The position numbers and the translations under genes are program-made. The notes below the pieces were generated by a model. The model searched no databases and had not been told where the DNA came from. It saw only the letters and a program-made list of their open reading frames with translations. From assembly GCA_963931925.1 (NCBI GenBank), contig OZ007576.1, forward strand, positions 18,427,811-18,491,810: DNA of 64,000 bases. The letters run 5' to 3'. This document shows, piece after piece, positions 50,727 through 60,492 of this stretch (within the stretch, counting starts at the first letter, position 1; each line of letters opens with the position of its first letter). The DNA is from Onchidella celtica. Taxonomy: Eukaryota > Mollusca > Gastropoda > Systellommatophora > Onchidiidae.

Positions 50727-51735
50727 ATAAATAGGCTATAGCCAGGGGTATAGATCTAGAGTTAGATCTACTCATTTAGATTCTAGATCTAGAATCTAGA
50801 ACTAGGCTAGATATCTAGATGCCTAGTGTAGAATCTAGACTAGATCTAGACTCTAGATCTAGATCTAGATCTAGATATAGATTTCTAGATTTTTTTTCAG
50901 TAACAAAAACTGGCGCTTTTTCGGTGGGAACAACCGAAAAAGCGCCCAAAAACTAAGGGTCTAGAATCTAGATCTAGATCTTATGTAGTTTACCAGATCT
51001 TACTCAATAGGGCTAGGCTACTCAAAATAATTAGGGGCCTAGTCTACCAGACGTCTAGTCTAGATCTAGATTATCTAAATCTGGTCTAGATCTAGATCTA
51101 GACTCTAGATCTAGACATATATTCTAAATCTAGATCTAGTCTAAATTTCTAAAACCCTAGATCGTGTCTGGATTTAGATGTTATTTTGAGTACAAACAGT
51201 AGGCCTATAAACATTGAATTACTGGATCAATTTGCTGCCCCCAAATAGCGAAGAGATCTAGACTAGGTTCTTTGGCCACGCAGAAACTATCTTGGCCCAA
51301 AACAGTAAGTGATATATCTAAATCTAGATCTACATGTTTTTCACCAGTAATATTTGCCAAAGCTTTTTCACATTCATAACCATCAAGACTAGATCTAGAT
51401 CTAGATCTAGCTAGATCTAGATCTAGTCAAAACGCTTAGCCGCCAAATTGTGTTAGCTCAAACCTAGATCTATCTAGGCTCTAAATCTATACATAGATCT
51501 AGATTTTAATTATCTTTTCAGTTCTTGGTCCTTTCCCATTTAATTTGTTATGGGTTCCTTGCAAATTGTTGTAACATTCTTCATCTAGAACTGGTAATGC
51601 CTAAGGCGGGAGCCGGCTAATTCCTGCGATTGACTCTCTCTTTTGATTGTTGAATTTTTACTATAAATCTAGATGTGCATCGAGGTTGTGCCTTTTTTAG
51701 CAGCATCAAGCAAACTTAGATCTAGATCTAGTTAC
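50549..51735. repeat. GATCTA-rich low-complexity zone
   Basis: Many runs of the hexamer GATCTA (equivalently TCTAGA/AGATCT), for example 50549-50594, 50750-50890, 50968-51160, 51388-51425 and 51718-51731, with unique sequence between them. The hexamer is its own near-reverse complement, so each run is a string of overlapping palindromes. Confidence 0.85.
50912..50946. repeat. Perfect 14-bp stem, 7-base loop hairpin
   Basis: GGCGCTTTTTCGGT, loop GGGAACA, then the exact complement ACCGAAAAAGCGCC. GC-rich ends inside the AT-rich GATCTA zone. Function unknown. Confidence 0.85.
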
Positions 51736-54331
51736 TGTTCATATTTTGTCACAAAATATAACCTCATCATACCAGAGGTGTGGTAGATCAAGATCTGCAT
51801 CAATTTGACCGTAAGCAGTGAATGCCAGTAAAATTTATTTAAGATGAAAGAAAAGATTTGAATGTCTTTTTGTTGTTGTTGTTGTCTTAAACTTAGCAGG
51901 AAACGTTCATGCTGTAGAGTGGAATGACAGACAAAAACTTACCAACACCTTTATTCCAAAAACTAAGATCACTTGACATGAATTTTTTGACCAGACAACT
52001 CATTATAATGAAGCAAGGTGTAATTCTTGTCTTGCAGTGGTGATTTGCTTGGAACACACATCAAGATCTATGTCTTTGTAATCTCTTCATTGGTCCGAAT
52101 GTCCATCTAATGCTGATTGTATTTGACTGAAAATTATTTCGTCTCTCTCGGCTACATTTTTAACTTTACACAGAAACTGTAATAATTACTGTTGTTCTAG
52201 CTTTGGTCTTTATATTTCTGCAGAACATACTTAAAAGCATAAACTGAATCGTCAGCACGGTTGTCAAGAAATTTGATTTCAAGGCAATGGGAGAACAATA
52301 TGCATTCACTCCAGAAGTTATCTTCCATCTACAAAAGTTGAATAGAGTCTTAATGGCAAATATGAATTAAAGATTTCAAAAGAAAATTTCACAACTAATG
52401 AAAATAGTTGGTAAGTATTTGACAAAGTAATTGTTAAGTTTTTTGTTAAAATTTTGTTTTTTTGTAAATCACTCCAGATGCTGTGGCATGCATCAGTGGT
52501 TGAGTAATAGCACCTAGTCGCCACTGCCATGTAAACATAATGTGCAAGGTTGAAGCTCCTCCCTATTTCTTGGGTTTAAGAGAATTTAAGAGAAAATGCT
52601 GAGACGGTAGTTGTTTTCTTTTCTTTATTATTCTGGTGCCGATGCTGTAGTGATTGGATTTGGATAAAGAAGTTCACGTTACACATTCCTGCTGTAAATA
52701 TTGTAGGCTACTTACATTCTAGTCGGAAATATTATACTGATCTTTGAATCTATACATGGAAACTTCAACACTGTGAGAGAAATGCTGCCATGTCATGGGG
52801 TACAAACGCATAATTATGAAATAATTTTGATAATTTGATAAGATGGTTCCTCATAAGGACCTAACATGTCATCTTCTTTCAACGCTGTGTTCCATGACTC
52901 CAGTACAGTGAAAACTACCACAATAATCTATTATAAATGGGACTGGACCAGAAAGACCCTCTTTGGTTATGCTTTGCCAATAATCTTTAGAATTCATGGT
53001 CTTCCTCCTGAGCCTGCTGTTGTTAAGTTTTTGTCTATCATTCATTAATACAGCTTGAAATTTTATGCTGAGTTGTGTTGGGCGGGTGGAAGAAAGAACT
53101 AAAGGAGTTATCATTATTGTACTCAATTTTGTTTTTAATGAATAATGTGAATGTAGCAATATGAATGGTACTTGTGTTGTTGTTTTTTAGGTGACAATTA
53201 CTAGATCCCAACCATAAATTCTGTTGAATAAATTGCAGGTGAATTGTGATGTCTTTGGTTCATAAACAGTCTTCGTTTATGGGTTCCAAGTTCCATTATG
53301 CCTGGTTATTCCTAACACTTCGTCACATGTTATCAATCAGAGAATGTCCGAGCCCCCCCCCCCCCCCCCCCCCACACACACACATTTTACTGGTATCCTA
53401 AGAACTATGGTGGTTTCTAAACTCGTGCATACTTAGATGTGGGAGTGCTCAATAAGACAGGCTTGTAATTGTGATTATTGTATGAGTAGGTAAGCAATGA
53501 ATGTGTATTAAAATGTATTTTGGGTGTTGGCAGTCATTTGCTGTCGTATTTTCAATTCATTGGAGCTCATTGGTAGTTCAGAGTTGTCTATGTGCATCTA
53601 TAAGGGCACCATACCTTCTTGCTTAAGAGGCGATCAATCATCTTGCTGGCTTCAGCATACGTTACTTGGTAGTTCTGTTATGCCATGATGTTGATTGCAA
53701 AGTGCCTGTCTGTTGCAGCCACTTCCTTCATTTTGTTTCATGCCCGGGACTGGAGAATTGAATCAGCTCCTTCTATATGCTAGGCCTTACAGTGCTTCCA
53801 TTGTTTCTGCTTTCAAGAAATTGCAGTTTTAGGTATTTTACAGTACCATTGAATTTATGATTGGCATTCTTTGGTAAACTTAGATGAAAATGTTCCATTT
53901 CTGGAACCTGTGTTCAGGGCACGGTTGATGCCTTTTGTAAGATAGGAATAATGTGATCTATTGTGTCTCATTTGCTTCTTGGACAATACATCTCAATTAT
54001 GTTGGTACAGGTTTGATTGGTCATACTAAGATCTGCTGTTTTCAGTGCTGTATTCAAGAGTTTTCTCAGTTTTTGATTCATCAAGTTTTTGATAACATTA
54101 AATGAAGTTTGCCTTTGACTTTGATTACCAGGATTTGCATATGAACCAAACTTCCCATCCAAAATTGAATTTGTAAACAGCCAATCTTTAATCTCAGAAA
54201 CGGTTCTTAGGGTCATGTTCGTCATGCACAATTCTGTACATCAGAATGACTCGAATTGTCATCGAATAATGAACATAGAGATTTCATTTTGTATAGGAAA
54301 GTTGAGATGTCATTGTGTTCTGATTTTACAG
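51736..54331. other. No gene recognised; intron-like
   Basis: AT-rich. Contains a long C-tract (about 53347-53373) followed by a short CA run. No exon-like segment with a consistent phase was found. Confidence 0.4.
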
Positions 54332-54439
54332 AAGGCATCTAAAAATTCTTCAAAAGAGGCACCAGATGAGGCAACTCGTGGTAACCCATCCGATACGCCC
54401 AAAAGGAAGGGGAGTGTTACTTTCTCAATCTCAGAAAAG
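54332..54439 (+). CDS. Small phase-0 exon 4, KASKNSSKEAPDEAT...
   Basis: 108 bp (36 codons) if the donor is AAG|GTGAAAAC at 54440. The acceptor is TGTTCTGATTTTACAG. The peptide begins KASKNSSKEAPDEAT, passes through PSDTPKRKGS and ends SISEK, again with Lys/Ser and acidic residues mixed. The donor is weak, and its surrounding 32 bp has been multiplied downstream as a minisatellite, so the true 3' border is uncertain; one of the later copies could serve as donor. Start and proposed end are phase 0. Function not recognised. Confidence 0.45.
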
Positions 54440-54670
54440 GTGAAAACGTTAGTTTGTCAATCTCAGAAAAGCTGAAAACGTTACTTTCTCAATCTAAGAA
54501 AAGTTCAAGACTTGTTTCTCAATCTCAGAAAAGTTAAAGGCGTTATTTTCTCAATCTCAGAAAAGTTGAAGGCGTTATTTTCTCAATCTCAGAAAAGTTG
54601 AAGATGTTGCTTTCTCAATCTCAGGAAACAAAAACGTTAGTTTCTCAATCTCAGAAAGGTGAATGGGGTG
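54412..54670. repeat. 32-bp minisatellite seeded at the exon 4 donor
   Basis: About eight copies of a 30-36 bp unit with core TTTCTCAATCTCAGAAAAG followed by a variable GTGAAAACG-like tail. The first copy overlaps the last 28 bp of exon 4 and its proposed donor. Confidence 0.85.
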
Positions 54671-55772
54671 TAGGAAACACCAGGGCACTTAATCGTATTA
54701 TTAAAAAAAATAGTGGCGGGAGTAATTCATTATGGTGCAATTTTGGTCCGTTTTTTTTTTTTTGCTCGATGCTACAGCCTAAGTGACAGTTTTAAAAATT
54801 ATAGATTTAATTTCCTTAATTGTCAACTAATTCGGTCCAATGGCTTTTGTATCGACCGATGGCGTTGATTCAAGTTTCAGGTGTTTTAAACTCAAAGTTT
54901 AAAAATGTAAAATACAATGATCTTTGTTTTGGCTCCCTGTAGTACGCCCACCGCACCGGAAACGATATAAATACGCGTTCATTTCTGTGCGCACAATTTC
55001 CCTATCACAAATGTGCGTAGTGCTCTAGAGCGCATGGAATCTGTAGGAAGACTATTATGGGAAGCTTTGTAGATCAAAGAGATAGAGAGACAGACAGAAC
55101 GGTGAGTTCACAGGTTTATCCCGGATAAGGCCGGGAACTCCATGTAGTTGTAGCACCAAAAAAAAAAATTCAAGAAATTAGTTTTTCATTTATTAAGTGA
55201 ATGACCAAGTCGCACAGAGATATTGGTCGTTAGTATTACGCAATGTATTATTTTGGTCAGTATGGAATTCTGGTTTAGTAAGTCTTTGATATCTGGGGAT
55301 TATCCACCAAGTGAAGATTTATTTTCAGGCCCAAAATAAACGAAATAAGTCCTTTCCAAAATTCTTTGTAACACGTCAACAGGTCGCATCCATTGTGCAT
55401 ATTATGTGCAAAATCCTGGTTGCGATGTAGCGATGTGCGACAAAAAATTCGAGGAAAACCCGATTCCATTTATTCTGGACATGACTATAATTTATTTTTG
55501 CAAGGCACCTTGACTCACACTGCATTTTTAGAAAGAAACAAAGGAGGACCAGATCAATATGTCATATCTTTGAGATAATTATGTATTAATTTTCAAAGTT
55601 GGCATTTACTGAAGGTTAGCTACTCCCTTGTGTTGGTATCATGTCAAGGATGGTCGTGAACGTTACATTATTAATATTCCAGCAATGCTTTCTGGTGACT
55701 GTTGAAGTTCTTGCTCCTTTCATGTTTGTGATTTAAAGACTTGTCAATCTGCACTGAATTGATGTATTTCAG
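54671..55772. other. Intron-like stretch
   Basis: No exon found. T- and A-tracts near 54751 and 55160. A segment at 55109-55150 (GTTTATCCCGGATAAGGCCG) resembles 44160-44200 and may be the end of a shared dispersed repeat. Confidence 0.4.
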
Positions 55773-55838
55773 CTGAATGTATCAGGTAATAAACCTGCTA
55801 AGAAGAAAGACAGCGTGGAAAGTGACGCCAGCGGTGTA
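55773..55838 (+). CDS. Small phase-0 exon 5, NKPAKKKDSVESDAS
   Basis: 66 bp (22 codons). The acceptor is TTGATGTATTTCAG and the donor GTAAGTAG. The peptide has LNVSG, then NKPAKKKDSVESDAS, then GV: a Lys cluster followed by alternating Ser and acidic residues. Both borders are phase 0. The acceptor closely resembles those at 56219, 58331 and 58974 (GATGT-TTCAG), as expected if the exons arose by duplication with their flanks. Function unknown; disordered, charged. Confidence 0.6.
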
Positions 55839-56219
55839 GTAAGTAGTAAATACGCCACTATTTTACTGATGTTATTTTGTTTTGGATGAAAATATTATTT
55901 TCTTTCCAAGAATGTGATCTGCATCTGTCAGTTCCAATGGTAGGCATTGTGAATGCCTGTTTTATGTTGTCTTTTTTTTAAAAAGTGTGCTCTGGTGTTG
56001 TGACGGAACTATTTCAAATCTGGACTTAACTGATCACTGTTAAAAAGGAGCACTGAGCTAATGCTGACTACCTGGAATACAAATGAATATTTTTGTTTAA
56101 GGAAATCTGGTATTTTGACGGTGCACTGCATAACACTGACATTGATTTTTTTTTAATCAGATGTATTGGTCTGTGCTTCAAAGAGACTCATTATCAAACA
56201 TTGTGTAAATGTATTTCAG

Positions 56220-56267
56220 AAACGAAAGACATCTAAGAAAGATAGTGCTGCAAGTAAAGACTCTGCT
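56220..56267 (+). CDS. Small phase-0 exon 6, KRKTSKKDSAASKDSA
   Basis: 48 bp (16 codons), acceptor GTAAATGTATTTCAG, donor GTGAGTAA. The whole peptide is KRKTSKKDSAASKDSA, with two KDSA repeats. Both borders are phase 0, so skipping it would keep the frame. It follows exon 5 after an intron of about 380 bp. Function unknown. Confidence 0.6.
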
Positions 56268-56858
56268 GTGAGTAACAGGTCTTTCTAGAAAAAAATGTTA
56301 GGATCTTATTGAGGAATTTATCCTGATAACATATCTACGCTTGTAGAATAGATGTACTTGTTTCACAATCTGTGCTCAGCACTGTGGTGGCTCTGTTTGG
56401 GATCAGAATGGCCTTACTGTTGGGGTTTTATTCAGAGTTTAACTTTGCTCATTACTATGAATAAAGCTAGTGGGCATTGTTCAGGCTTGGCTGTGTATGT
56501 TTTGAAGAACCCATGAAAGAATAGGGTATTCTGGCACCGCTTTTTATTGTTAGACCTTACTCTTTGTATACTGGAGGTTATGAGTTATTCATTATTTAAA
56601 AAAATATATATGATACGAATGTATATACTTTACGTCGGGTAGGGTTTACTTTACTCATTCAACATATTGGAAGAAAACCCAAGTAATAGTTCTTTGCGGG
56701 TGGTGAGCAATGTGAAGATTTTTGGCTTCGTGCATGAGTCCTTTGAGGGTAGATTGTACTGTGGCGATGTCGTATTAATGTGGAATGATTGGCACGTGGG
56801 CGGTAATGCTTCTTATAAGGTTTCTCACGTGCAGGTTGAAGGTGTTGATGTGATTCAG

Positions 56859-56924
56859 TTAAAGAAAGGACGCTCTAAGAAAAGTTCAAAAGACACCCTG
56901 GGCAGTGCAGCAGGGTCGGATAGT
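56859..56924 (+). CDS. Small phase-0 exon 7, KKGRSKKSSKD...
   Basis: 66 bp (22 codons) from the acceptor GATGTGATTCAG, or 90 bp from a more pyrimidine-rich acceptor ending at 56834 (TTTCTCACGTGCAG). Both choices keep phase 0. The donor is GTAAGTAA. The peptide contains KKGRSKKSSKD and ends GSAAGSDS. The short start is preferred because its acceptor matches those of the neighbouring exons; the longer one would add VEGVDVIQ. A chance frame continues upstream through the intron. Function unknown. Confidence 0.55.
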
Positions 56925-58331
56925 GTAAGTAAAACGTGTCGGACTGAGGTGAAAAACACAGTGTTCTAAAAATGTTTTCTCTCGGGGGGAGGGGGTGGTT
57001 GGGGGGGGGGGGGAATAAAGTGCAGATGCTGTGTTAAATACTGTTGTTAGTATTTACTTGGATCTCAAGAGTTCACTTTGTGCTTGTAATCTTTCCAACT
57101 ACTCCGTGCCTTTCTTTCTTTTTTTACTTCTGCACCAAGAGGCAGAGAATGACAGCAGGGTTTTGGTACAAAATTATGATGTGCAATGTAATAATCAGAG
57201 ACGTAATTTGGCCGATATTCTTCGGTTTTCCATTATATAATTTATTTTTTTTTGGATTGGGGGGGGGGGGGGGCATGGGAATGAGACAGAACATTCTTAA
57301 TAATTACAGACTATAACGCTATAACACTGACTGAGAGGAACTTCTACAAAGCAAAGATTTGATTTTGAATGAAGCATCACCTAATACTGTGTATTCGAAA
57401 TACAAGTATCTTTGTTCCAGTGTAAGTTGATCTTGTTCACTGCAGCCGTGTTCCGCAATAATTACACATACTGATAGTTTTCTTTCCGTTTCAAGTTGCT
57501 GTGTCATAGCGTGGCAGTGTTGAATAAAATAAAGGAGAAACCGTTATCTGCAAGGGTTCCTACGTGTCCTTAAAAGTCCTTGAAGACCATGTCTTTCTCG
57601 AAATTGATCTTGGAATCTTAAAAAGTCTTTAATTTTCAATCTTTTACTCAGAATATCCGTGAACTATCAGATCTTCGTAGCTTTCTTTGCTTTGTTGTAA
57701 TTAGGAAAAGACATTATAATGTTCTTATTCTTTGTCAAAAAAGTCCTTGAAATTACTTTCTACCTTTAAGGATATGTGGGAACCCTAGTCTGTTATGGGA
57801 CGCCACAAGAACCCCAAGAAATTTAACATTCTATGCATGGACTGTGGCATTTATCATCTGTTAGGAGCATGGTATAGCTGGTGTCTGTTGTATGAAGCCA
57901 CATTATTTCTTGTTTGGATCTTGACTTAAATGCTCTGATAATGGTCTTACCTTTGCCGCTTTGGCTGAATTGACATGAGAAATCCACGTATTAGTTTTAC
58001 GAACAATCTATGGAAATCATTACTAAGTAACAACTTCAGTTTGCTTCATGGTGTGTCTCTAATTATTGGAGTGGTCATTCAGTTAGGGAATTGAATGAGG
58101 CCGAAAAAAAAAAAAAAAAAGAAAGACATCAGTCTTTTAAGCATACCCGAATTATGATAAGAAATAATTTAAAGAATGTACGGCACATGTTTGGGCAGAG
58201 AAGATTTGAACTGTTGGTGGTAAAAATGCATAGGGGCATGAGATTAGATGGTATCCAAACATTGCGCCATGACAATCTTGATGTTGCCAGTAAGTTCCTA
58301 TCTGTCCTGCTTGTACTTCTTGATGTTTCAG
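56925..58331. other. Intron-like stretch
   Basis: Holds G-tracts (about 57001-57012 and 57261-57273), an A-tract (about 58105-58120) and a hAT-like MITE (57551-57788). No exon found. Confidence 0.45.
57551..57788. mobile_element. hAT-like MITE
   Basis: About 238 bp. The ends CAAGGGTTCCTACGTGTCCT and the complement of CTAGGGTTCCCACATATCCT form an imperfect inverted repeat of about 24 bp. Internal CTTGAA and GTCTTTAA words occur near both ends. The ends resemble the CAGGGTTCC-type hAT MITEs known from many animals (from memory). A clean 8-bp target-site duplication is not visible. Confidence 0.6.
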
Positions 58332-58391
58332 CCAGAGAAAGACCGTCGTAAATCCAAAAAGTCTACGAAAGGAAGTAAAGAGAGTGACATT
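58332..58391 (+). CDS. Small phase-0 exon 8, DRRKSKKSTKGSKESD
   Basis: 60 bp (20 codons), acceptor CTTGATGTTTCAG, donor GTGAGTAA. The core DRRKSKKSTKGSKESD is the clearest form of the module: Arg/Lys-Ser repeats followed by acidic Ser. It is closely paralogous to exon 10 at 58975 (EKDRRKS-KKST against EKDRRKS-RKST) and both are followed by an exon of the exon 9 type, so the exon pair was duplicated in tandem. Both borders are phase 0. Function unknown. Confidence 0.65.
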
Positions 58392-58644
58392 GTGAGTAAC
58401 ATAAAATAACAGCTTGTTGTTGCAGAACGTTTCACAAGCATCAGTTTGTCGTTGTTAGAGAAGCCACGTTTTTCAAAGCAATGTATTTTGGTACATGGAA
58501 ATGGAGTATACATTTTATGGTACATTGTTAATTTGTTTCGAGAAAAAAAAATACTGTGAGATTTTGTGGCATTGCCTTTAAATATCAATGACAGTTCAGT
58601 GCTTTTGAAGACCAGTGACCAAAGATTGTTGCAATGTGTTTCAG

Positions 58645-58695
58645 ACAGGGTCAGATCACCCCGCGTCGCAAGAAGACAAAGAAAGTGAAGGCAGT
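58645..58695 (+). CDS. Small phase-0 exon 9, TGSDHPASQEDKESEGS
   Basis: 51 bp (17 codons), acceptor GCAATGTGTTTCAG, donor GTGAGTGA. The peptide TGSDHPASQEDKESEGS is the acidic counterpart of the basic exons. It has a decayed duplicate at 59167-59228. Both borders are phase 0, so it can be included or skipped without a frame change. Function unknown. Confidence 0.6.
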
Positions 58696-58974
58696 GTGAG
58701 TGATAAGTATCAGATTGTTGTCGTGAAAACCCTCTATTATTGTTTAGAATTTGCCATTTCTCGGTGTCATGCAATTTGTACTTGCGCTATTGTGTGAAAC
58801 ATTACAATGTGTGAGGCAAGGAAACTGAGCACGAACATATCTATTGACGGGGAGAACTGTATGAATTCTTAGCTAAGATGATGAGGTCATTATATGAGAA
58901 TAATAATCTGTGGCAGCCGTGAAGAAAATGCCAGCAGTTTCAATCTGTCCTGATTGTACCGCTCGATGTTTCAG

Positions 58975-59043
58975 GCTGAGAAAGATCGTCGTAAATCTAG
59001 GAAGTCTACGAAAAGTGACCAGAGAATTGAGGAGGGAGGCAAT
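58975..59043 (+). CDS. Small phase-0 exon 10, DRRKSRKSTKSDQR...
   Basis: 69 bp (23 codons), acceptor GCTCGATGTTTCAG, donor GTGAGTAA. Begins AEKDRRKSRKSTKSDQR and ends with EEGGN. It is the duplicate of exon 8, with conservation of the first 39 bases and of the acceptor. Both borders are phase 0. Conserved coding similarity with preserved splice sites suggests it is used. Function unknown. Confidence 0.65.
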
Positions 59044-59166
59044 GTGAGTAAACCTGTGTGGTTGTACTGATTAAGGAAACACAAACACAGTTTAAATATC
59101 CACCAAAAAAAAAAAAAAAACACGAAAGTCGCAAATTGATTGTTACCGCGCGGACTCCCCATTCAG

Positions 59167-59228
59167 CCAGGGACAGAGCAGTGCATGCCGTAAGAGGACA
59201 AAGAAAGTGAAAAAGGGTCGGGCAGTAT
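59167..59228 (+). pseudogene. Decayed duplicate of exon 9
   Basis: Aligns with exon 9 (shared GAGGACAAAGAAAGTGAA-like core and the sequence after the exon, GTGACAAGTATC against GTGATAAGTATC). In the expected frame it has a TAA at codon 9, and the donor position reads AT instead of GT, so it cannot be spliced or translated as exon 9 is. Confidence 0.6.
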
Positions 59229-59832
59229 GAGTGACAAGTATCAAGCTGTTGTTGTGAAAACCCCCTGGTGGTGTAAATAGAATTTAATACTCCTCGATGA
59301 CATGGAATATTTAGTCTTTGAGATGTTGTTTGAAGCTCCCTTGGTACATTATGTGAAATCTTGAGACCCGATTTAGTTTGTGTATTATTGTTGTTTAAAT
59401 ACCGTAGAACTTACAAAGAAGGTGCGCTGTGGTCAGTTATGGCTAAATGTTTGTGATACCATTGGGAGAGGTTGATAATCTCACAATGCTGTTTGTTAGA
59501 ATGTGTTTTTGGAGGAAAAAAAAGTTGCATTTTGCAAAGCCCCGCGTTAGAGGCAAGAAGAAAAAGTTAGAATAACTCAGAAAAGAATTGGAACGGAGAA
59601 AACGAATTTTCGCTCCTGGTAGACCTTCCACGTGAGAAAAAAAAAAGAAAAAAATCCAAACGACTACTTGAAAAACTACGTACCACTTATCTGTTGCGAG
59701 TGCACCGACAAGGAAGAAAGCCTGTCGGTCTGTCGGTCTTGGCACTGCCTTATGGTGACATTGACTGACCTACAAATTTCGAGCTGCACGTTTTGAAGAT
59801 CAGTAACTTAACTTTCTACTGGTGTCTTTCAG

Positions 59833-60100
59833 CCAGTTAGAAGGCATTGGAAGTCATCATAGGAAGAAGGTCAGGAAATCAAAATAGGAGAGAACACTGT
59901 GACATAATTATAAGAAATCATACTTTGATTAGTTAAAGCCAGTAAAGAAAATGTGTCTGAGTTTCTGACGAAGATAAATGCATGTACTTCCACTTCAGGT
60001 AAATGAACTATTTACATGATTGTTATTTATGTTATTATTCCAGTAATGTTTCAGACTTTGTAGGACAGTCAAAACAAGGCGTCGCAAAATATACATACTT
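59833..60100 (+). pseudogene. Probable third, decayed copy of the exon 8/9 pair
   Basis: After GGTGTCTTTCAG at 59832, the sequence CCAGTTAGAAGGCATTGG loosely follows exon 8, reaches an in-frame TAG at codon 10 and has no good donor. After GTAATGTTTCAG at 60054, ACTTTGTAGGACAGTC and GGCGTCGCAAAA loosely follow exon 9, with an in-frame TAG at codon 3. Order and spacing match the two better-preserved pairs. The alignment is weak and by eye. Confidence 0.35.
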
Positions 60101-60429
60101 TGAATGATTATTAAGGTAATGCCAAATTAAGATGCATCGAAGGTTTATACTTCAGATTAAAGAGGACAGGCGTGTAATTATTTGAGTTATGGCATGCTCT
60201 CAAACCGGTGTCCGTTGTGGGCTGGATACTAATGACAGTGCAGTTCCGTAAACTTTAAGCAGTTCATTTGTGTATACATTATTTAGAGACACCTCGTGCA
60301 GTGGTAATGTTTGGTCCATATTTTTAGTAAGATGATATACCATTGCTAGGAAAGTTGGTTTTTGGACACTACTGTCTGTGGAGATGAATATCTCAGTGAC
60401 ATCGACATCGTGTTTGTGCCTCTCTGCAG

Positions 60430-60492
60430 CGGAAGTCGGAGCGCAAATCTAGGGCCTCCGCTCATGGGGACAGTAAAGAAGTGAGGAAAAAA
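60430..60492 (+). CDS. Small phase-0 exon 11, RKSERKSRASAHGDSKE...
   Basis: 63 bp (21 codons), acceptor GTGCCTCTCTGCAG (the most pyrimidine-rich in the set), donor GTAAGTAA. The peptide starts RKSERKSRASAHGDSKE and ends with VRKK. Both borders are phase 0. It is the last exon recognised; no stop-bearing terminal exon is seen before 64000, so the gene probably continues. Function unknown. Confidence 0.6.

Noticed and set aside
51284-51304. Possible 21-bp phase-0 microexon (acceptor GGCCACGCAG, donor GTAAGTGA)
   Set aside because: Splice words are acceptable but the peptide KLSWPKT does not fit the Ser/Lys module and the segment is too short to distinguish from chance.
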